Below are positions 35,279 through 43,849 of a DNA stretch of 64,000 nt, in pieces. The notes beneath the pieces are model-generated. The model saw nothing but the letters and a program-made list of their open reading frames with translations, searched no databases and was not told where the DNA came from. Location: positions 3,228,001 to 3,292,000 of the forward strand of contig NZ_CP117425.1 in assembly GCF_030687295.1 (NCBI RefSeq), given 5' to 3'. This stretch comes from Pseudomonas beijingensis. GTDB taxonomy: Bacteria > Pseudomonadota > Gammaproteobacteria > Pseudomonadales > Pseudomonadaceae. Position numbers and translations under genes: made by a program. The stretch's first letter is position 1, and each line of letters starts with the position of its first letter.

Positions 35279-36614
35279 AGTGCTCGCAACGCTCGGCAGG
35301 TGAGAGCGCCTGGGTCAAGGCCAGCTCCTGGGCCTTCAAGGCGAAATAGGTTTCGGCCAGCGGGCCGGGCAGGGTCTCGAGCAGTGCCCCGCTGTGGCGC
35401 AGGCAGTCCAGTGCCTGGGCCAGGGTTGTCGGCAGGGCGATAATGCCACGGGCGCGACGTTGTGATTCATCCAGCTCATCGGGTATTTCATCGGTGACAG
35501 CCTGCAATGGCAGCCGTTGCTGGATGCCCAGCCGTCCGGCAATCAACAGCGCCGCCATCGCCAGGTGCGGCGAGGCGGTGGCGTCCATGGCGCGAAACTC
35601 CAGGTTGTACTGGTTTGCCAGCGGCTTGCCACCCAGGCTCACGGTCGGGCAGATGCGCAGCGCCGCTTCGCGGTTGCGCTGTCCCAGGCACGCATAGGAG
35701 GCGCTCCAATGATGAGGTTGCAGGCGCTCGTAGGACAACGGCGTCGGCGCCGTCAGCGCGCACAGCGCCGGCAGATAATGCAGCACACCCGCTGCCCAAT
35801 GCTGGCCAAGGCTGGACAAGCCATTGCTGCTGGCGGCGTCATGCAGCACCGGGTCCGCGCTCAGGTCTTGCAGGCTCAGGTGCAGATGCACGCCGTTGCA
35901 CACGGCATTTTCCGAGGTCTTGGGGGCAAAGCTCACGTCCAGGCCCATCTGCCGGGCGATCTCGCGGGTGATTTCCCGTACGTTCACCGCCCGGTCGGCA
36001 GCGGCCACGCCCAGGGTCGGGCGACAGGTGATTTCGTATTGCTGCTTGCCGTATTCGGGCAGGAACATTTCCGGTTCGACGCCGCCGGCTCGCAGGGCAC
36101 TGAGCAACCACCCGGCGAACCCGGCCTGCTGGCGCTGGGCCTGGAGACTGAAGGCCAGGCGATCAGGCTGCGCAGGCGTGGTGGCAAGGTTGAATTCATG
36201 CTCGAACGCGGCGAAAACCTGCAGGCCCAGTTCGCTGCGATAACGCTCCACTTCGCCCTGCAGCAGCGTGCGCGGGCAGGTGCTCCAGGGACGGCCGTCG
36301 GTTTCCCGAATGTCGCAATGAATGAAGTCCAGGGCCGGCGCTTGGGTGTCGGGCCCATTGTTGACGGTTACCCGGCTGGACAGGTCCGGCACCAGGCGCA
36401 GGTCGCCATAGGCGCCCCAGGGGTTGGTCGACGCGATGATGTCCTGGGGCGTCAACGCGCTGTTGGCCGGTACCCAGCCACAACCGGCGGTGATGTAGTG
36501 GGGCAATTCATCGCTGGGAAACGAGCGCCCGCGGGTCACGCCGATCAGGTCGGTGGTCACCAGGGTCGTGACCGGCAGCGGCGCGAGGAGGGCGGCGGCG
36601 TCGAGGTGACTCAT
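35262..36614 (-). CDS. Glutamine-synthetase-like ligase (PuuA/GlnA-type)
   Basis: A 450-residue GS-fold enzyme. Metal and ATP motifs are AAFEHEFNL, EYGKQQYEIT, NGVHLHLSL, an NREAALRIC segment in place of NRS..RIP, and the glutamate-site EFRAMDATASPHLAMAALLIAG. GS-like proteins outside nitrogen assimilation ligate glutamate to amines (putrescine, isopropylamine, ethanolamine). Neighbouring PuuP-like permease and hydrolases favour a gamma-glutamyl-amine route. It is four bases from the cysteine hydrolase gene (overlap ATGA) in an RpiR-headed operon. Confidence 0.85.
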   Translation of the reverse strand: MSHLDAAALLAPLPVTTLVTTDLIGVTRGRSFPSDELPHYITAGCGWVPANSALTPQDIIASTNPWGAYGDLRLVPDLSSRVTVNNGPDTQAPALDFIHCDIRETDGRPWSTCPRTLLQGEVERYRSELGLQVFAAFEHEFNLATTPAQPDRLAFSLQAQRQQAGFAGWLLSALRAGGVEPEMFLPEYGKQQYEITCRPTLGVAAADRAVNVREITREIARQMGLDVSFAPKTSENAVCNGVHLHLSLQDLSADPVLHDAASSNGLSSLGQHWAAGVLHYLPALCALTAPTPLSYERLQPHHWSASYACLGQRNREAALRICPTVSLGGKPLANQYNLEFRAMDATASPHLAMAALLIAGRLGIQQRLPLQAVTDEIPDELDESQRRARGIIALPTTLAQALDCLRHSGALLETLPGPLAETYFALKAQELALTQALSPAERCEHYARIY

Positions 36615-37255
36615 GGCTGCATCTCCCGCAAACGAGCGAGTACGGTGTCGGTGTCAGTGATCCAGCAATAGCCCTTGATCGCGTTCAGGCACGCCAGGTG
36701 CCGTTGTTCGGTGTAGGTGGCACAGGCATCTTCCACCAGCGTGACCAGGTAGCCACGGTCGGCGGCGTCACGCACGGCCATGTCGACGCACTGGTCGGTG
36801 ACGATCCCGGCGACGATCAGGTGCCGGGTCTGCAGGTTGCGCAGCACGTAATCGATGTTGGTGGAATTGAACACCCCGGAGGAGGTCTTGGGCAGCACGA
36901 TTTCGTTTTCCTGCGGCGTCAGCTCGGCAATGATCTGCGCCTCGGGGCTGCCTTTGGGCAGGTGCATGTCCGACAGCTTGTGGTCCAGGGAACGGTCGCG
37001 GCCATCGGCGGTGAGGCTTTCGATGTGGGTGTGCAACACGTTGTGCTGTGCATCTCGCATCGCATCGAGCAAACGCTGCTGGTTGGGAATGACCAGTTGG
37101 CGGGCCCGCTGGAGGAAATACTCGGCCTCGGGGCGGTGCAGGTGGGCATCGAATTGCGGTTCCAGCCAGGCGCGTTGCATGTCCACCAACAGCAACGCCG
37201 TGTGCTGGCGGGTGAACGGCAAATCCCGGGGGGAGCGGTGGGGGAGCGAGAACAT
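36611..37255 (-). CDS. Cysteine hydrolase, isochorismatase/N-carbamoylsarcosine amidase family
   Basis: A 214-residue protein with the complete catalytic triad: aspartate in ALLLVDMQ, lysine in VLPKTSSGVFNSTN, and cysteine in GIVTDQCVDMAVRDA. Family enzymes hydrolyse amide, ureido or enol-ether bonds. Start MFSLPHRSPR at 37255, three bases after the rpiR-family stop; the gene overlaps the next by four bases. It probably releases ammonia or a carbamoyl group from the operon's substrate. Confidence 0.87.
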   Translation of the reverse strand: MFSLPHRSPRDLPFTRQHTALLLVDMQRAWLEPQFDAHLHRPEAEYFLQRARQLVIPNQQRLLDAMRDAQHNVLHTHIESLTADGRDRSLDHKLSDMHLPKGSPEAQIIAELTPQENEIVLPKTSSGVFNSTNIDYVLRNLQTRHLIVAGIVTDQCVDMAVRDAADRGYLVTLVEDACATYTEQRHLACLNAIKGYCWITDTDTVLARLREMQP

Positions 37256-37257
37256 CC

Positions 37258-38112
37258 TTATTTTTCCTCCAACAGGTGCGTGTTGAATTCCGTGCGCAAG
37301 GCGTCGATGCCTTCCAGGCGTTCGGCCAGCTCGGGGCATTGCAGGGTCAGGCAGGCGATCAGGGCTTCGACCTGGGCCAGCGCCGGCACCAGGCTGTCGA
37401 AGGCCGAGACCGATTCCACCGGGGCGCTGATGATCAGGTCGGCCAGCTCGCGCAACGGCGAAGCATAGACGTCGCTGAACAGCACCACCCGGGCGTGCCG
37501 CGCCTTGGCCGCACTGGCCACACGCAGGGCTTGGGCCTGGTAGCGGCGGTAATCGAAAATCAGCACCACGTCCTGGCGCTGCACGTCGAACAGCCGGTCA
37601 GGTAGCTGGGCGTTATCTTCCAGGGCAAAACAGCCGGCGCGCAGCAATCGCAAATGGTTGAGCAGGTAGTGGGCCAGGAAGCTGCTGAAGCGCCCGCCGA
37701 AGCAATGCACCTGATGGCGACTGTCGAGCAACCACTGCACGAGAATGCGCACATCTTCGGGTTGGGTCAGGGCCTGGGTGTCGACGAGGTTGCGTTGGCT
37801 GGCGGCCAGGTACTGGCTCCAGGTATCGCCTTGCTGCAATTTGGCCCGCGGTTGCAACAGCGTGCGAGGGGAGCGCAGGCGATGGTCCATGTCACTGAGC
37901 AGTGCATCCTGGAATTCGGCATAACCGCCAAACCCGAGTTTTTTCACCAGCCGCACGATGGTCGGGTCGCTGACGCCGGCATGGTCTGCCAGACGTGACA
38001 TCGGACCGAGGCCGTTGCGTGGGTAGTGATCGAGCAGGGCACGTACGACCTTGCGTTCCGACGGCGTCAAAATCAGGCCGGGATCGGTAATCAGGTCTCT
38101 GAGGGGCGGCAT
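37258..38112 (-). CDS. MurR/RpiR-family transcriptional regulator
   Basis: A 284-residue regulator. The N-terminal HTH is LTPSERKVVRALLDHYPRNGLGPMSRLADHAGVSDPTIVRLVKKLGFGGYAEFQ, quoted here only by its landmarks TPSERKVV and SDPTIVRLVKKLGF; a C-terminal SIS domain (VHCFGGRFSSFLAHYL, DVVLIFDYRRYQAQAL) would sense a phosphorylated or small ligand. The start MPPLRDLITD at 38112 is preceded by AAGGAG at good spacing, better than the ATG at 38151. It heads the operon down to 30880 and a palindrome 60 bases upstream is its likely operator. Confidence 0.87.
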   Translation of the reverse strand: MPPLRDLITDPGLILTPSERKVVRALLDHYPRNGLGPMSRLADHAGVSDPTIVRLVKKLGFGGYAEFQDALLSDMDHRLRSPRTLLQPRAKLQQGDTWSQYLAASQRNLVDTQALTQPEDVRILVQWLLDSRHQVHCFGGRFSSFLAHYLLNHLRLLRAGCFALEDNAQLPDRLFDVQRQDVVLIFDYRRYQAQALRVASAAKARHARVVLFSDVYASPLRELADLIISAPVESVSAFDSLVPALAQVEALIACLTLQCPELAERLEGIDALRTEFNTHLLEEK

Positions 38113-38171
38113 CCGTGCTCCTTGCCTGGATGAATGTTGGTTTTCTTTCATAACTCCTGAAAACAGTATTT

Positions 38172-38189
38172 ATGTAGCTGGTGCTACAT
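38172..38189. promoter_or_regulatory. Palindrome upstream of the RpiR-headed operon
   Basis: ATGTAGC-TGGT-GCTACAT is an 18-bp inverted repeat with perfect 7-bp arms, 60 bases before the regulator start. TGTAGY..RCTACA palindromes are typical of RpiR-type operators; autoregulation is inferred. The rest of the 299-base gap to 38411 shows no riboswitch or gene I can support. Confidence 0.55.
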
Positions 38190-38411
38190 GTCCAGTGGTT
38201 TTTACGTTCCGTTTAAAATGCTCCAGAATTGTGCGAAAGCCTTGTAGGAGTTGGCCGCGGCCAGGTGGAACTGATATGTCAGTCGATACTTCTGGATATG
38301 TGGGACATAACGCCTTTTTGTCTCACTTATTTGATTTCGTATAAGGTGCTGTACAACTAAACCCGTGAATATCCCGCCCATGGGACCCGTTCGATTACCC
38401 GAGAATCCAGT

Positions 38412-38990
38412 GTGCAAACCACTCGCCTGACGTTGATCTGCCATGCCCGCACCGCCGCCCAGAAGTTGGCGCACTTCGGCCTGGACGAAGCGCTGGACGC
38501 CGACTGGCTGGCGCGCCGTGGGCAGGTCGAGCACGGCTATCGAAACGTCCGGCAACTGCTGTGCGGGCCGGAACTGCGCACTCGCCAGACCGCCGCGCTG
38601 TTCGGCGACGAGCCCCAGGTGGACCCGGCCCTGGCCGATTGCGATCTGGGACGCTGGCGCGGGTCGTCCATCGATGAATTGCTCAAGGTTGAACCGCACG
38701 CCCTGCAAACCTGGCTCGACGATGCCGAGGTGGCCCCCCATGGCGGTGAATCCGTCGCCCAGTTGTGTCGGCGTGTCGGAGACTGGCTGACCCGCCTGGA
38801 AACCCGACCGGGGCACCTGCTGGCCGTCACCCACCCTTTTGTGATCCGCGCAGCCTTGATGAATGTCTTGGGCTGCCCGGCCGCTACATTCAACCGGATC
38901 GACATTGAACCGTTGTCCACCCTTGAGTTGCGTTTCAACGGCGTATGGCGATTGCGCGCCGAGGGACCTGGCCAGGAGTCGCCGCGATGA
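38412..38990 (+). CDS. Histidine phosphatase superfamily protein, divergent RHG motif
   Basis: A 192-residue phosphoglycerate-mutase-like protein. The usual LxRHG motif is replaced by LICHARTAAQ (catalytic histidine kept, first arginine replaced by cysteine). Other active-site parts are present: LRTRQTAAL, DCDLGRWRG and VTHPFVIRAAL. Its stop overlaps the cobF start (ATGA), so a role in cobalamin synthesis, such as the alpha-ribazole-phosphatase-like step, is possible, but the altered motif leaves activity uncertain. Confidence 0.8.
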   Translation: MQTTRLTLICHARTAAQKLAHFGLDEALDADWLARRGQVEHGYRNVRQLLCGPELRTRQTAALFGDEPQVDPALADCDLGRWRGSSIDELLKVEPHALQTWLDDAEVAPHGGESVAQLCRRVGDWLTRLETRPGHLLAVTHPFVIRAALMNVLGCPAATFNRIDIEPLSTLELRFNGVWRLRAEGPGQESPR

Positions 38991-39745
38991 AGAAGTTGTC
39001 AGTCATTGGCATTGGGGCAGGCGATCCGGATCACCTGACGATGCAGGCAGTCAAAGCCTTGAACCGCTTGGACGTGGTCTTCCTCATGGACAAGGGCCCC
39101 GCCAAGGACAAGCTGTTGGACCTGCGGCGCGAAATCTGTCGACGCTACATCGTTGATCGCACCTACCGTTTCGTCGAAGCCTACAGCCCGGAGCGCCAAC
39201 GCGGCGAGCTGGACTACAAGGACAGCGTCGAAGCGCTGAACCGCGCCAAACAAGCCACCTTCGAACGCTTGATCGATGGAGAACTGTCCGACGGGCAGCA
39301 AGGTGGTTTTCTGGTGTGGGGCGATCCGGCGTTGTACGACAGTACCGTGCGTATCCTGCAGGCGATGCTCGACGCGGGCCGCTGCGATTTTGAATTCGAG
39401 GTGATCCCTGGTATCACCAGTGTCCAGGCCCTGGCCGCCCGGCACAAAGTGCCGTTGAACAGCATTGGCGGGTCGCTGGAAATCACCACCGGACGCCGCT
39501 TGGCGGCGGGGCAGGTGGGCGATGCTGCGAGCGTGGTGGTGATGCTCGATGCCGAGGACGCCTATCGTCAGGTGAGTGATCCTGATACGCAGATTTACTG
39601 GGGCGCCTATGTGGGGACACCGGATGAAATCCTGATCGCCGGCCGGCTGGGGGATGTGGCCGATGACATCGAACGCACCCGCAAGGCCGCGCGCAAAGCC
39701 AATGGGTGGATCATGGATACGTACTTGTTGCGCAAGCCTCAATGA
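38987..39745 (+). CDS. cobF: Precorrin-6A synthase (deacetylating)
   Basis: A 252-residue SAM-dependent methyltransferase of the tetrapyrrole methylase fold (KKLSVIGIGAGDPDHLTMQAV, DVVFLMDKGPAKDKLLDLR, GFLVWGDPALYDSTVRIL, VIPGITSVQALAARH, GWIMDTYLLRKP). CobF methylates precorrin-5 at C-1 with loss of acetate in aerobic cobalamin synthesis. Start MKKLSVIGIG at 38987. Other cob genes are not in the window and no cobalamin riboswitch is seen upstream of the pair. Confidence 0.93.
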   Translation: MKKLSVIGIGAGDPDHLTMQAVKALNRLDVVFLMDKGPAKDKLLDLRREICRRYIVDRTYRFVEAYSPERQRGELDYKDSVEALNRAKQATFERLIDGELSDGQQGGFLVWGDPALYDSTVRILQAMLDAGRCDFEFEVIPGITSVQALAARHKVPLNSIGGSLEITTGRRLAAGQVGDAASVVVMLDAEDAYRQVSDPDTQIYWGAYVGTPDEILIAGRLGDVADDIERTRKAARKANGWIMDTYLLRKPQ

Positions 39746-39774
39746 TGCCGCACATCAACCTGTGGCCAGAGGTA

Positions 39775-39860
39775 TGTGGGAGCAAGGCTTGCCCGCGATA
39801 CAGGCGATGCGGCCTTTCAGAAATCGAGGCGCTCATATCGCGAGCAAGCTTTGCTCCCAC
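39775..39860. repeat. REPIN hairpin (mixed arms)
   Basis: Left arm TGTGGGAGCAAGGCTTGCCCGC pairs with right arm GCGAGCAAGCTTTGCTCCCAC; the arms belong to different subtypes, so pairing is imperfect in the middle. Lies 30 bases after the cobF stop. Confidence 0.88.
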
Positions 39861-39912
39861 CTATATTCCCTCGCCATAACAGCGTTCGACAGCGTCATCA
39901 CCAGTAGGCTGT

Positions 39913-40872
39913 TCACCCCCGCCCAAACCGCTCCCGATACACCGACGGCGCCAACCCCACCACGCTGCGAAACGCCACGCGAAAGCTCTCCACCGAGCGG
40001 TAGCCACACAGTTGCGCGATGTTGTCGGTGTTGTCCCCGGTGCTTTCCAGCAGCTCGCGGGCCCGGGCCAGGCGTTCGTGTTGCAGCCAGGCCTTGGGCG
40101 ACACGCCGCAGGCTTGGGTGAAGTGGCGCAGGAAGGTGCGTTCACTCATGGCCGCCTGGCTGGCCAGTTCGCGCACGCCAAGAGGCTCGTGCAGGCGCTC
40201 GCGGGCCCATTGCATGACACTCGACAGGTCGCTGCGTGGCGTACGGCTGACCGGCGAGGGAATGAACTGCGCCTGGCCGCCCGTACGTTGCGGCGACATC
40301 ACCAACCGGCGCGCCACCGTGTTGGCGACCTGGACGCCATAGTCCCGTGCCACCAGGTGCAGGCAGGCGTCGATGCCGGCGGCGCTGCCCGCCGAAGTGA
40401 TGACCTGTCCTGAGTCGACATACAGCACATCCGGGTCGACCCGAACGGCGGGAAAGCTTTCGGCCAACTCGTCGGTGTAGCGCCAGTGAGTCGTGGCGCC
40501 CTGGCCATCGAGCAGCCCTGCGGCGGCCAGTACGAAGGCCCCGGAACAGATGGACAGCAGGCGCGCACCACGGGCGTGGGCCCGGCGTAGCGCGTCGAGC
40601 AACGCCGGGGAGGGGGGCTCGCTGCGGCTGCGCCAGCCTGGCACGACAATGGTCCGGGCGGTTTCGAGCAGTTCCATGCCGCCATCGGCCAATACCTGGA
40701 AGCCGCCCATGGCGCGCATCGGGCCGTCATCGACCGCGACGATCCGATGTTCGTACCAAGGGAAATCGAATTCCGGGCGCTCCAATCCGAAAATCTCGAC
40801 GGCGACACCGAATTCGAAGGTGCACAGGCCGTCGTAGGCGAGGATCGCGACCAGACCCGGGAAAGGCTGCAT
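39913..40872 (-). CDS. ftrA: GlxA/FtrA-type AraC-family transcriptional regulator
   Basis: A 319-residue regulator. The N-terminal DJ-1/PfpI-like domain (VAILAYDGLCTFEFGVAVEIFGL, with the nucleophile-elbow cysteine in LLSICSGAFVLAAAG) is followed by a C-terminal double HTH (LASQAAMSERTFLRHFTQACGVSP, ARELLESTGDNTDNIAQLCGYRSVESFRVAFR, shown by these landmarks). Start MQPFPGLVAILA at 40872. It is divergent from a rhodanese gene, a common pairing for FtrA-like proteins, which suggests a link to sulfur or thiol handling. Confidence 0.85.
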   Translation of the reverse strand: MQPFPGLVAILAYDGLCTFEFGVAVEIFGLERPEFDFPWYEHRIVAVDDGPMRAMGGFQVLADGGMELLETARTIVVPGWRSRSEPPSPALLDALRRAHARGARLLSICSGAFVLAAAGLLDGQGATTHWRYTDELAESFPAVRVDPDVLYVDSGQVITSAGSAAGIDACLHLVARDYGVQVANTVARRLVMSPQRTGGQAQFIPSPVSRTPRSDLSSVMQWARERLHEPLGVRELASQAAMSERTFLRHFTQACGVSPKAWLQHERLARARELLESTGDNTDNIAQLCGYRSVESFRVAFRSVVGLAPSVYRERFGRG

Positions 40873-40975
40873 TTGTCGGAAAGTTCCCACAGAGTGTCTT
40901 GTACGCCACTGTAGCGGTAAGCATCGGGGGGATAAAGTCTCTTCACGCCTTTCTCTACCCCTGGAGTACATCCCC

Positions 40976-41410
40976 ATGACCAGCCTGGTTCGCGAAGTGC
41001 CTGCTGCCCCTGCCGATATCGCCCTGCAGCATTTCAGTCGTCGCTTGTCGTTCGAAACGGATTGTTCCGACGTTCACGCCAGCCAACAGGCCGGCAGCGT
41101 CGATTTTGTGCTGGTGGACGTACGCGGACCGCTGGCCTATGAGCGCGGTCACGTACCCGGGGCGATCAACCTGCCGACCCGCACGCTCACCGCCCAGGCG
41201 CTGGCCGCCTATGCCAAGACCACCCTGTTCGTGGTGTATTGCGCCGGTCCCCATTGCAATGGCGCGAACAAGGCGGCGGTGCGTCTGGCAACGTTGGGTT
41301 ACCCGGTCAAGGAAATGATCGGTGGCGTCATGGGTTGGCTCGATGAAGGCTTTCGCCTGACCGGCTCGGTGGAGCGCGTGGCGGACGAGGCGATCCGCTG
41401 CGACTGTTGA
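40976..41410 (+). CDS. Rhodanese-like domain protein
   Basis: A 144-residue single-domain rhodanese (DFVLVDVRGPLAYERGHVPGAINLP, active-site loop VVYCAGPHCNGANKAA with the persulfide cysteine, LGYPVKEMIGGVMGWLDEG). It transfers sulfane sulfur or acts as a sulfur carrier; the acceptor is unknown. No signal peptide, so cytoplasmic. 103 bases separate it from the divergent FtrA-like gene, which probably regulates it. Confidence 0.88.
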   Translation: MTSLVREVPAAPADIALQHFSRRLSFETDCSDVHASQQAGSVDFVLVDVRGPLAYERGHVPGAINLPTRTLTAQALAAYAKTTLFVVYCAGPHCNGANKAAVRLATLGYPVKEMIGGVMGWLDEGFRLTGSVERVADEAIRCDC

Positions 41411-41443
41411 TTCTGCGTCACAAGCAGATTGCAAACAGGCTTT

Positions 41444-41565
41444 TGTGGCGAGGGAGCTTGCTCCCGCTGGGGCGCGCAGCGGCCCTAATAAGGGTGACGA
41501 TGCCTTCATCTGACGGACATCAAGGGCTGCTGCGCAGCCCAGCGGGAGCAAGCTCCCTCGCCACA
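41444..41565. repeat. REP hairpin of the second family
   Basis: TGTGGCGAGGGAGCTTGCTCCCGCTGGG and its complement enclose GCGCAGCGGCCC / GGGCTGCTGCGCAGC arms, giving a long multi-step hairpin. It belongs to the TGTGGCGAGGG family, whose arms also form the outer layer of the composite elements. The remaining gap to 41788 shows nothing else I can name. Confidence 0.85.
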
Positions 41566-41788
41566 GGGGTATTTGCCTGTCCCGGGGATGTTTACCTGTC
41601 AGGTTTTTCGCAAATCCTCTGACCGCCAGCCGTACCTGGCTGTTTTTATAACTATTTGTCGCTTCAACATAATTCCCCTCCTGAGTGCCCCTCTAGACTC
41701 CCGGCCACTTCGGTTTTTGCTGACCGAACACTGCCGACGAATCTGCCCATAACGATCCAATAAAATACCTGCACACTCAGGAGCGAAA

Positions 41789-42568
41789 ATGAAGAAGCTA
41801 GCCATGTTCGGTGCCCTGGCACTGTCCGTGTTGTCCCTGTCGGCCGTGGCCGAAGACGCCAAGCCGATCCGCCTCGGGATCGAAGCCGGTTACCCGCCTT
41901 TTTCGATGAAAACCCCCGACGGCAAGCTGGCCGGCTTCGATGTCGATATCGGTGATGCGCTCTGCGCACAGATGAAGGTCAAGTGCGTCTGGGTCGAGCA
42001 GGAGTTCGACGGTCTGATCCCTGCGCTGAAAGTGAAGAAAATCGACGCGATCCTGTCGTCCATGACCATCACCGACGATCGCAAGAAAAACGTCGATTTC
42101 ACCATCAAGTACTACCACACCCCAGCGCGCTTCGTGATGAAGGAAGGCTCCAACATCAAGGACCCACTGACCGAACTCAAGGGCAAGAAAGTCGGTGTGC
42201 TGCGCGCCAGTACCCATGACCGTTTCTCCACCGAAGTGCTGGTGCCCGCCGGTATCGACCTGGTGCGTTACGGTTCCCAGCAGGAAGCCAACCTGGACAT
42301 GGTCGCCGGTCGCCTCGACGCCATGCTGGCCGACTCGGTCAACCTCGACGAAGGTTTCCTGAAAACCGACGCCGGCAAAGGCTTCGCCTTCGTCGGCCCG
42401 ACCTATGACGACGCGAAATACTTCGGCGGCGGCGCAGGCATTGCGGTGCGCAAGGGCGATAAGGCCCTGGCCGATCAATTCAACGCGGCCATCACCGAAA
42501 TCCGTGCCAACGGCACGTACAAGCAGGTGCAGGACAAATACTTCGCCTTTGACATCTACGGCCATTAA
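41789..42568 (+). CDS. Periplasmic amino-acid binding protein (Lys/Arg/Orn type, AotJ/ArgT-like)
   Basis: A 259-residue exported protein with a signal peptide ([21 protein letters not shown], about 21-22 residues) and the family-3 solute-binding fold ([69 protein letters not shown]). Such proteins bind lysine, arginine or ornithine for an ABC importer. No permease or ATPase genes are adjacent, so it must share a transporter encoded elsewhere. A ribosome site AGGAGCG precedes the ATG, and a terminator follows. Confidence 0.88.
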   Translation: MKKLAMFGALALSVLSLSAVAEDAKPIRLGIEAGYPPFSMKTPDGKLAGFDVDIGDALCAQMKVKCVWVEQEFDGLIPALKVKKIDAILSSMTITDDRKKNVDFTIKYYHTPARFVMKEGSNIKDPLTELKGKKVGVLRASTHDRFSTEVLVPAGIDLVRYGSQQEANLDMVAGRLDAMLADSVNLDEGFLKTDAGKGFAFVGPTYDDAKYFGGGAGIAVRKGDKALADQFNAAITEIRANGTYKQVQDKYFAFDIYGH

Positions 42569-42580
42569 TCGCTGAACCCC

Positions 42581-42617
42581 AAGGTGGCCCGCCATTGACC
42601 CGGCCGGCCACCTTTTT
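42581..42617 (+). terminator. Rho-independent terminator after the binding-protein gene
   Basis: AAGGTGGCC (42581-42589) pairs with GGCCACCTT (42606-42614), followed by a T run to 42617, 12 bases after the stop codon. Confidence 0.85.
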
Positions 42618-42671
42618 CATGGGCGATTGTTTACCCTGCGCCTATCGTAATGCCGCCATTCGGAGCCCCTC

Positions 42672-43784
42672 ATGCAACGCATCGACCATACCTTGCCATG
42701 GAGCCACCTGGGCACCGAGCGCCGACTCAGTGTGTTTCGTTACGGCCATGGGCCGCGCAAGGCCTACATCCAGGCCAGCCTGCACGCCGATGAACTGCCG
42801 GGCATGCGCACCGCCTGGGAGCTGAAGCAGCGGCTCAACGATCTTGAGGCCCAGGGCTTGCTCAAAGGTGTGATCGAACTGGTGCCGGTGGCCAACCCCA
42901 TTGGCCTGGATCAACATCTGCAAAGCGCCCACATGGGGCGTTTCGAACTGGGCAGCGGCAAGAATTTCAACCGTTCCTTCGTGGAGCTCAGCGCACCGGT
43001 GGCGCAACGCATCGGTGATCGCTTGGGTGACGACCCGGCCGCCAATATCACCCTGATCCGCCAGACCATGGCTGAGGTACTCGATGACTTGCCAGCACCG
43101 CCTTCGCAACTCGAAGCGCTGCATCGCCTGCTGCTGCGCCATGCCTGCGACGCCGACATCACCCTGGACCTGCATTGTGATTTCGAGGCGGCGATCCACT
43201 TGTACGCCTTGCCGCAGCAGTGGCCGCAATGGCGCTCCCTGGCCGCACGCTTGAAAGCCGGTGTGGCGTTGTTGTGCGAGGATTCGGGCGGCAGTTCGTT
43301 CGACGAGTCCTGCTCCTCGCCCTGGTTGCGTTTGGCCAAGGCCTTTCCCACGGCGGCGATCCCTGCGGCGAACCTGGCGACGACCCTGGAACTGGGCAGC
43401 ATGGGCGATACCCGGGTGGAGCAGGCCCAGGCCAATTGTGAAGCCATCCTCGGGTTTCTGGCCGAGCAAGGTTTCATCGCCGGGGAGTGGCTGCCGGCGC
43501 CGGCGCAGTGCTGTGAAGGCTTCCCGTTCGAAGGCACCCAATACCTGTTCGCGCCGCACCATGGCGTGGTGAGTTTCCTGCGGGAGGCTGGCGAATGGGT
43601 GGAGCGGGGCGATCCGCTGTTCGAAGTGGTCGATCCGTTGAGTGATCGGGTCACCACCGTGCGGGCCGGCACCAGCGGCGTGCTGTTTGCCCTGGACCGT
43701 GGGCGCTATACCCAGCCGGGGATCTGGCAGGCAAAAGTCGCCGGGCGTGAACCGATTCGTACGGGGAAATTGATCAACGACTGA
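42672..43784 (+). CDS. Succinylglutamate desuccinylase/aspartoacylase family protein
   Basis: A 370-residue M14-related metallohydrolase (YIQASLHADELPGMRTAWEL with the zinc H-x-x-E pair, GKNFNRSF, DITLDLHCDFEAAIHLY with the third zinc histidine). A C-terminal beta domain (FSFLREAGEWVERGDPLFEVVDP-like) resembles a lipoyl/biotinyl hammerhead. Family enzymes remove acyl groups from N-acyl amino acids. Neighbouring amino-acid binding protein suggests use of amino-acid derivatives, but the terminator between them shows separate transcription. Confidence 0.86.
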   Translation: MQRIDHTLPWSHLGTERRLSVFRYGHGPRKAYIQASLHADELPGMRTAWELKQRLNDLEAQGLLKGVIELVPVANPIGLDQHLQSAHMGRFELGSGKNFNRSFVELSAPVAQRIGDRLGDDPAANITLIRQTMAEVLDDLPAPPSQLEALHRLLLRHACDADITLDLHCDFEAAIHLYALPQQWPQWRSLAARLKAGVALLCEDSGGSSFDESCSSPWLRLAKAFPTAAIPAANLATTLELGSMGDTRVEQAQANCEAILGFLAEQGFIAGEWLPAPAQCCEGFPFEGTQYLFAPHHGVVSFLREAGEWVERGDPLFEVVDPLSDRVTTVRAGTSGVLFALDRGRYTQPGIWQAKVAGREPIRTGKLIND

Positions 43785-43849
43785 TAACTGCTGTCTACCT
43801 CACCGCACGTGCGTTGCCGCGCGGCTATCGAAACGATGGAGGAAGATCG

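Noticed and set aside
38190..38411. Cobalamin riboswitch upstream of the histidine phosphatase/cobF pair
   Set aside because: No B12-box-like GCCACTG segment or folded core could be found.
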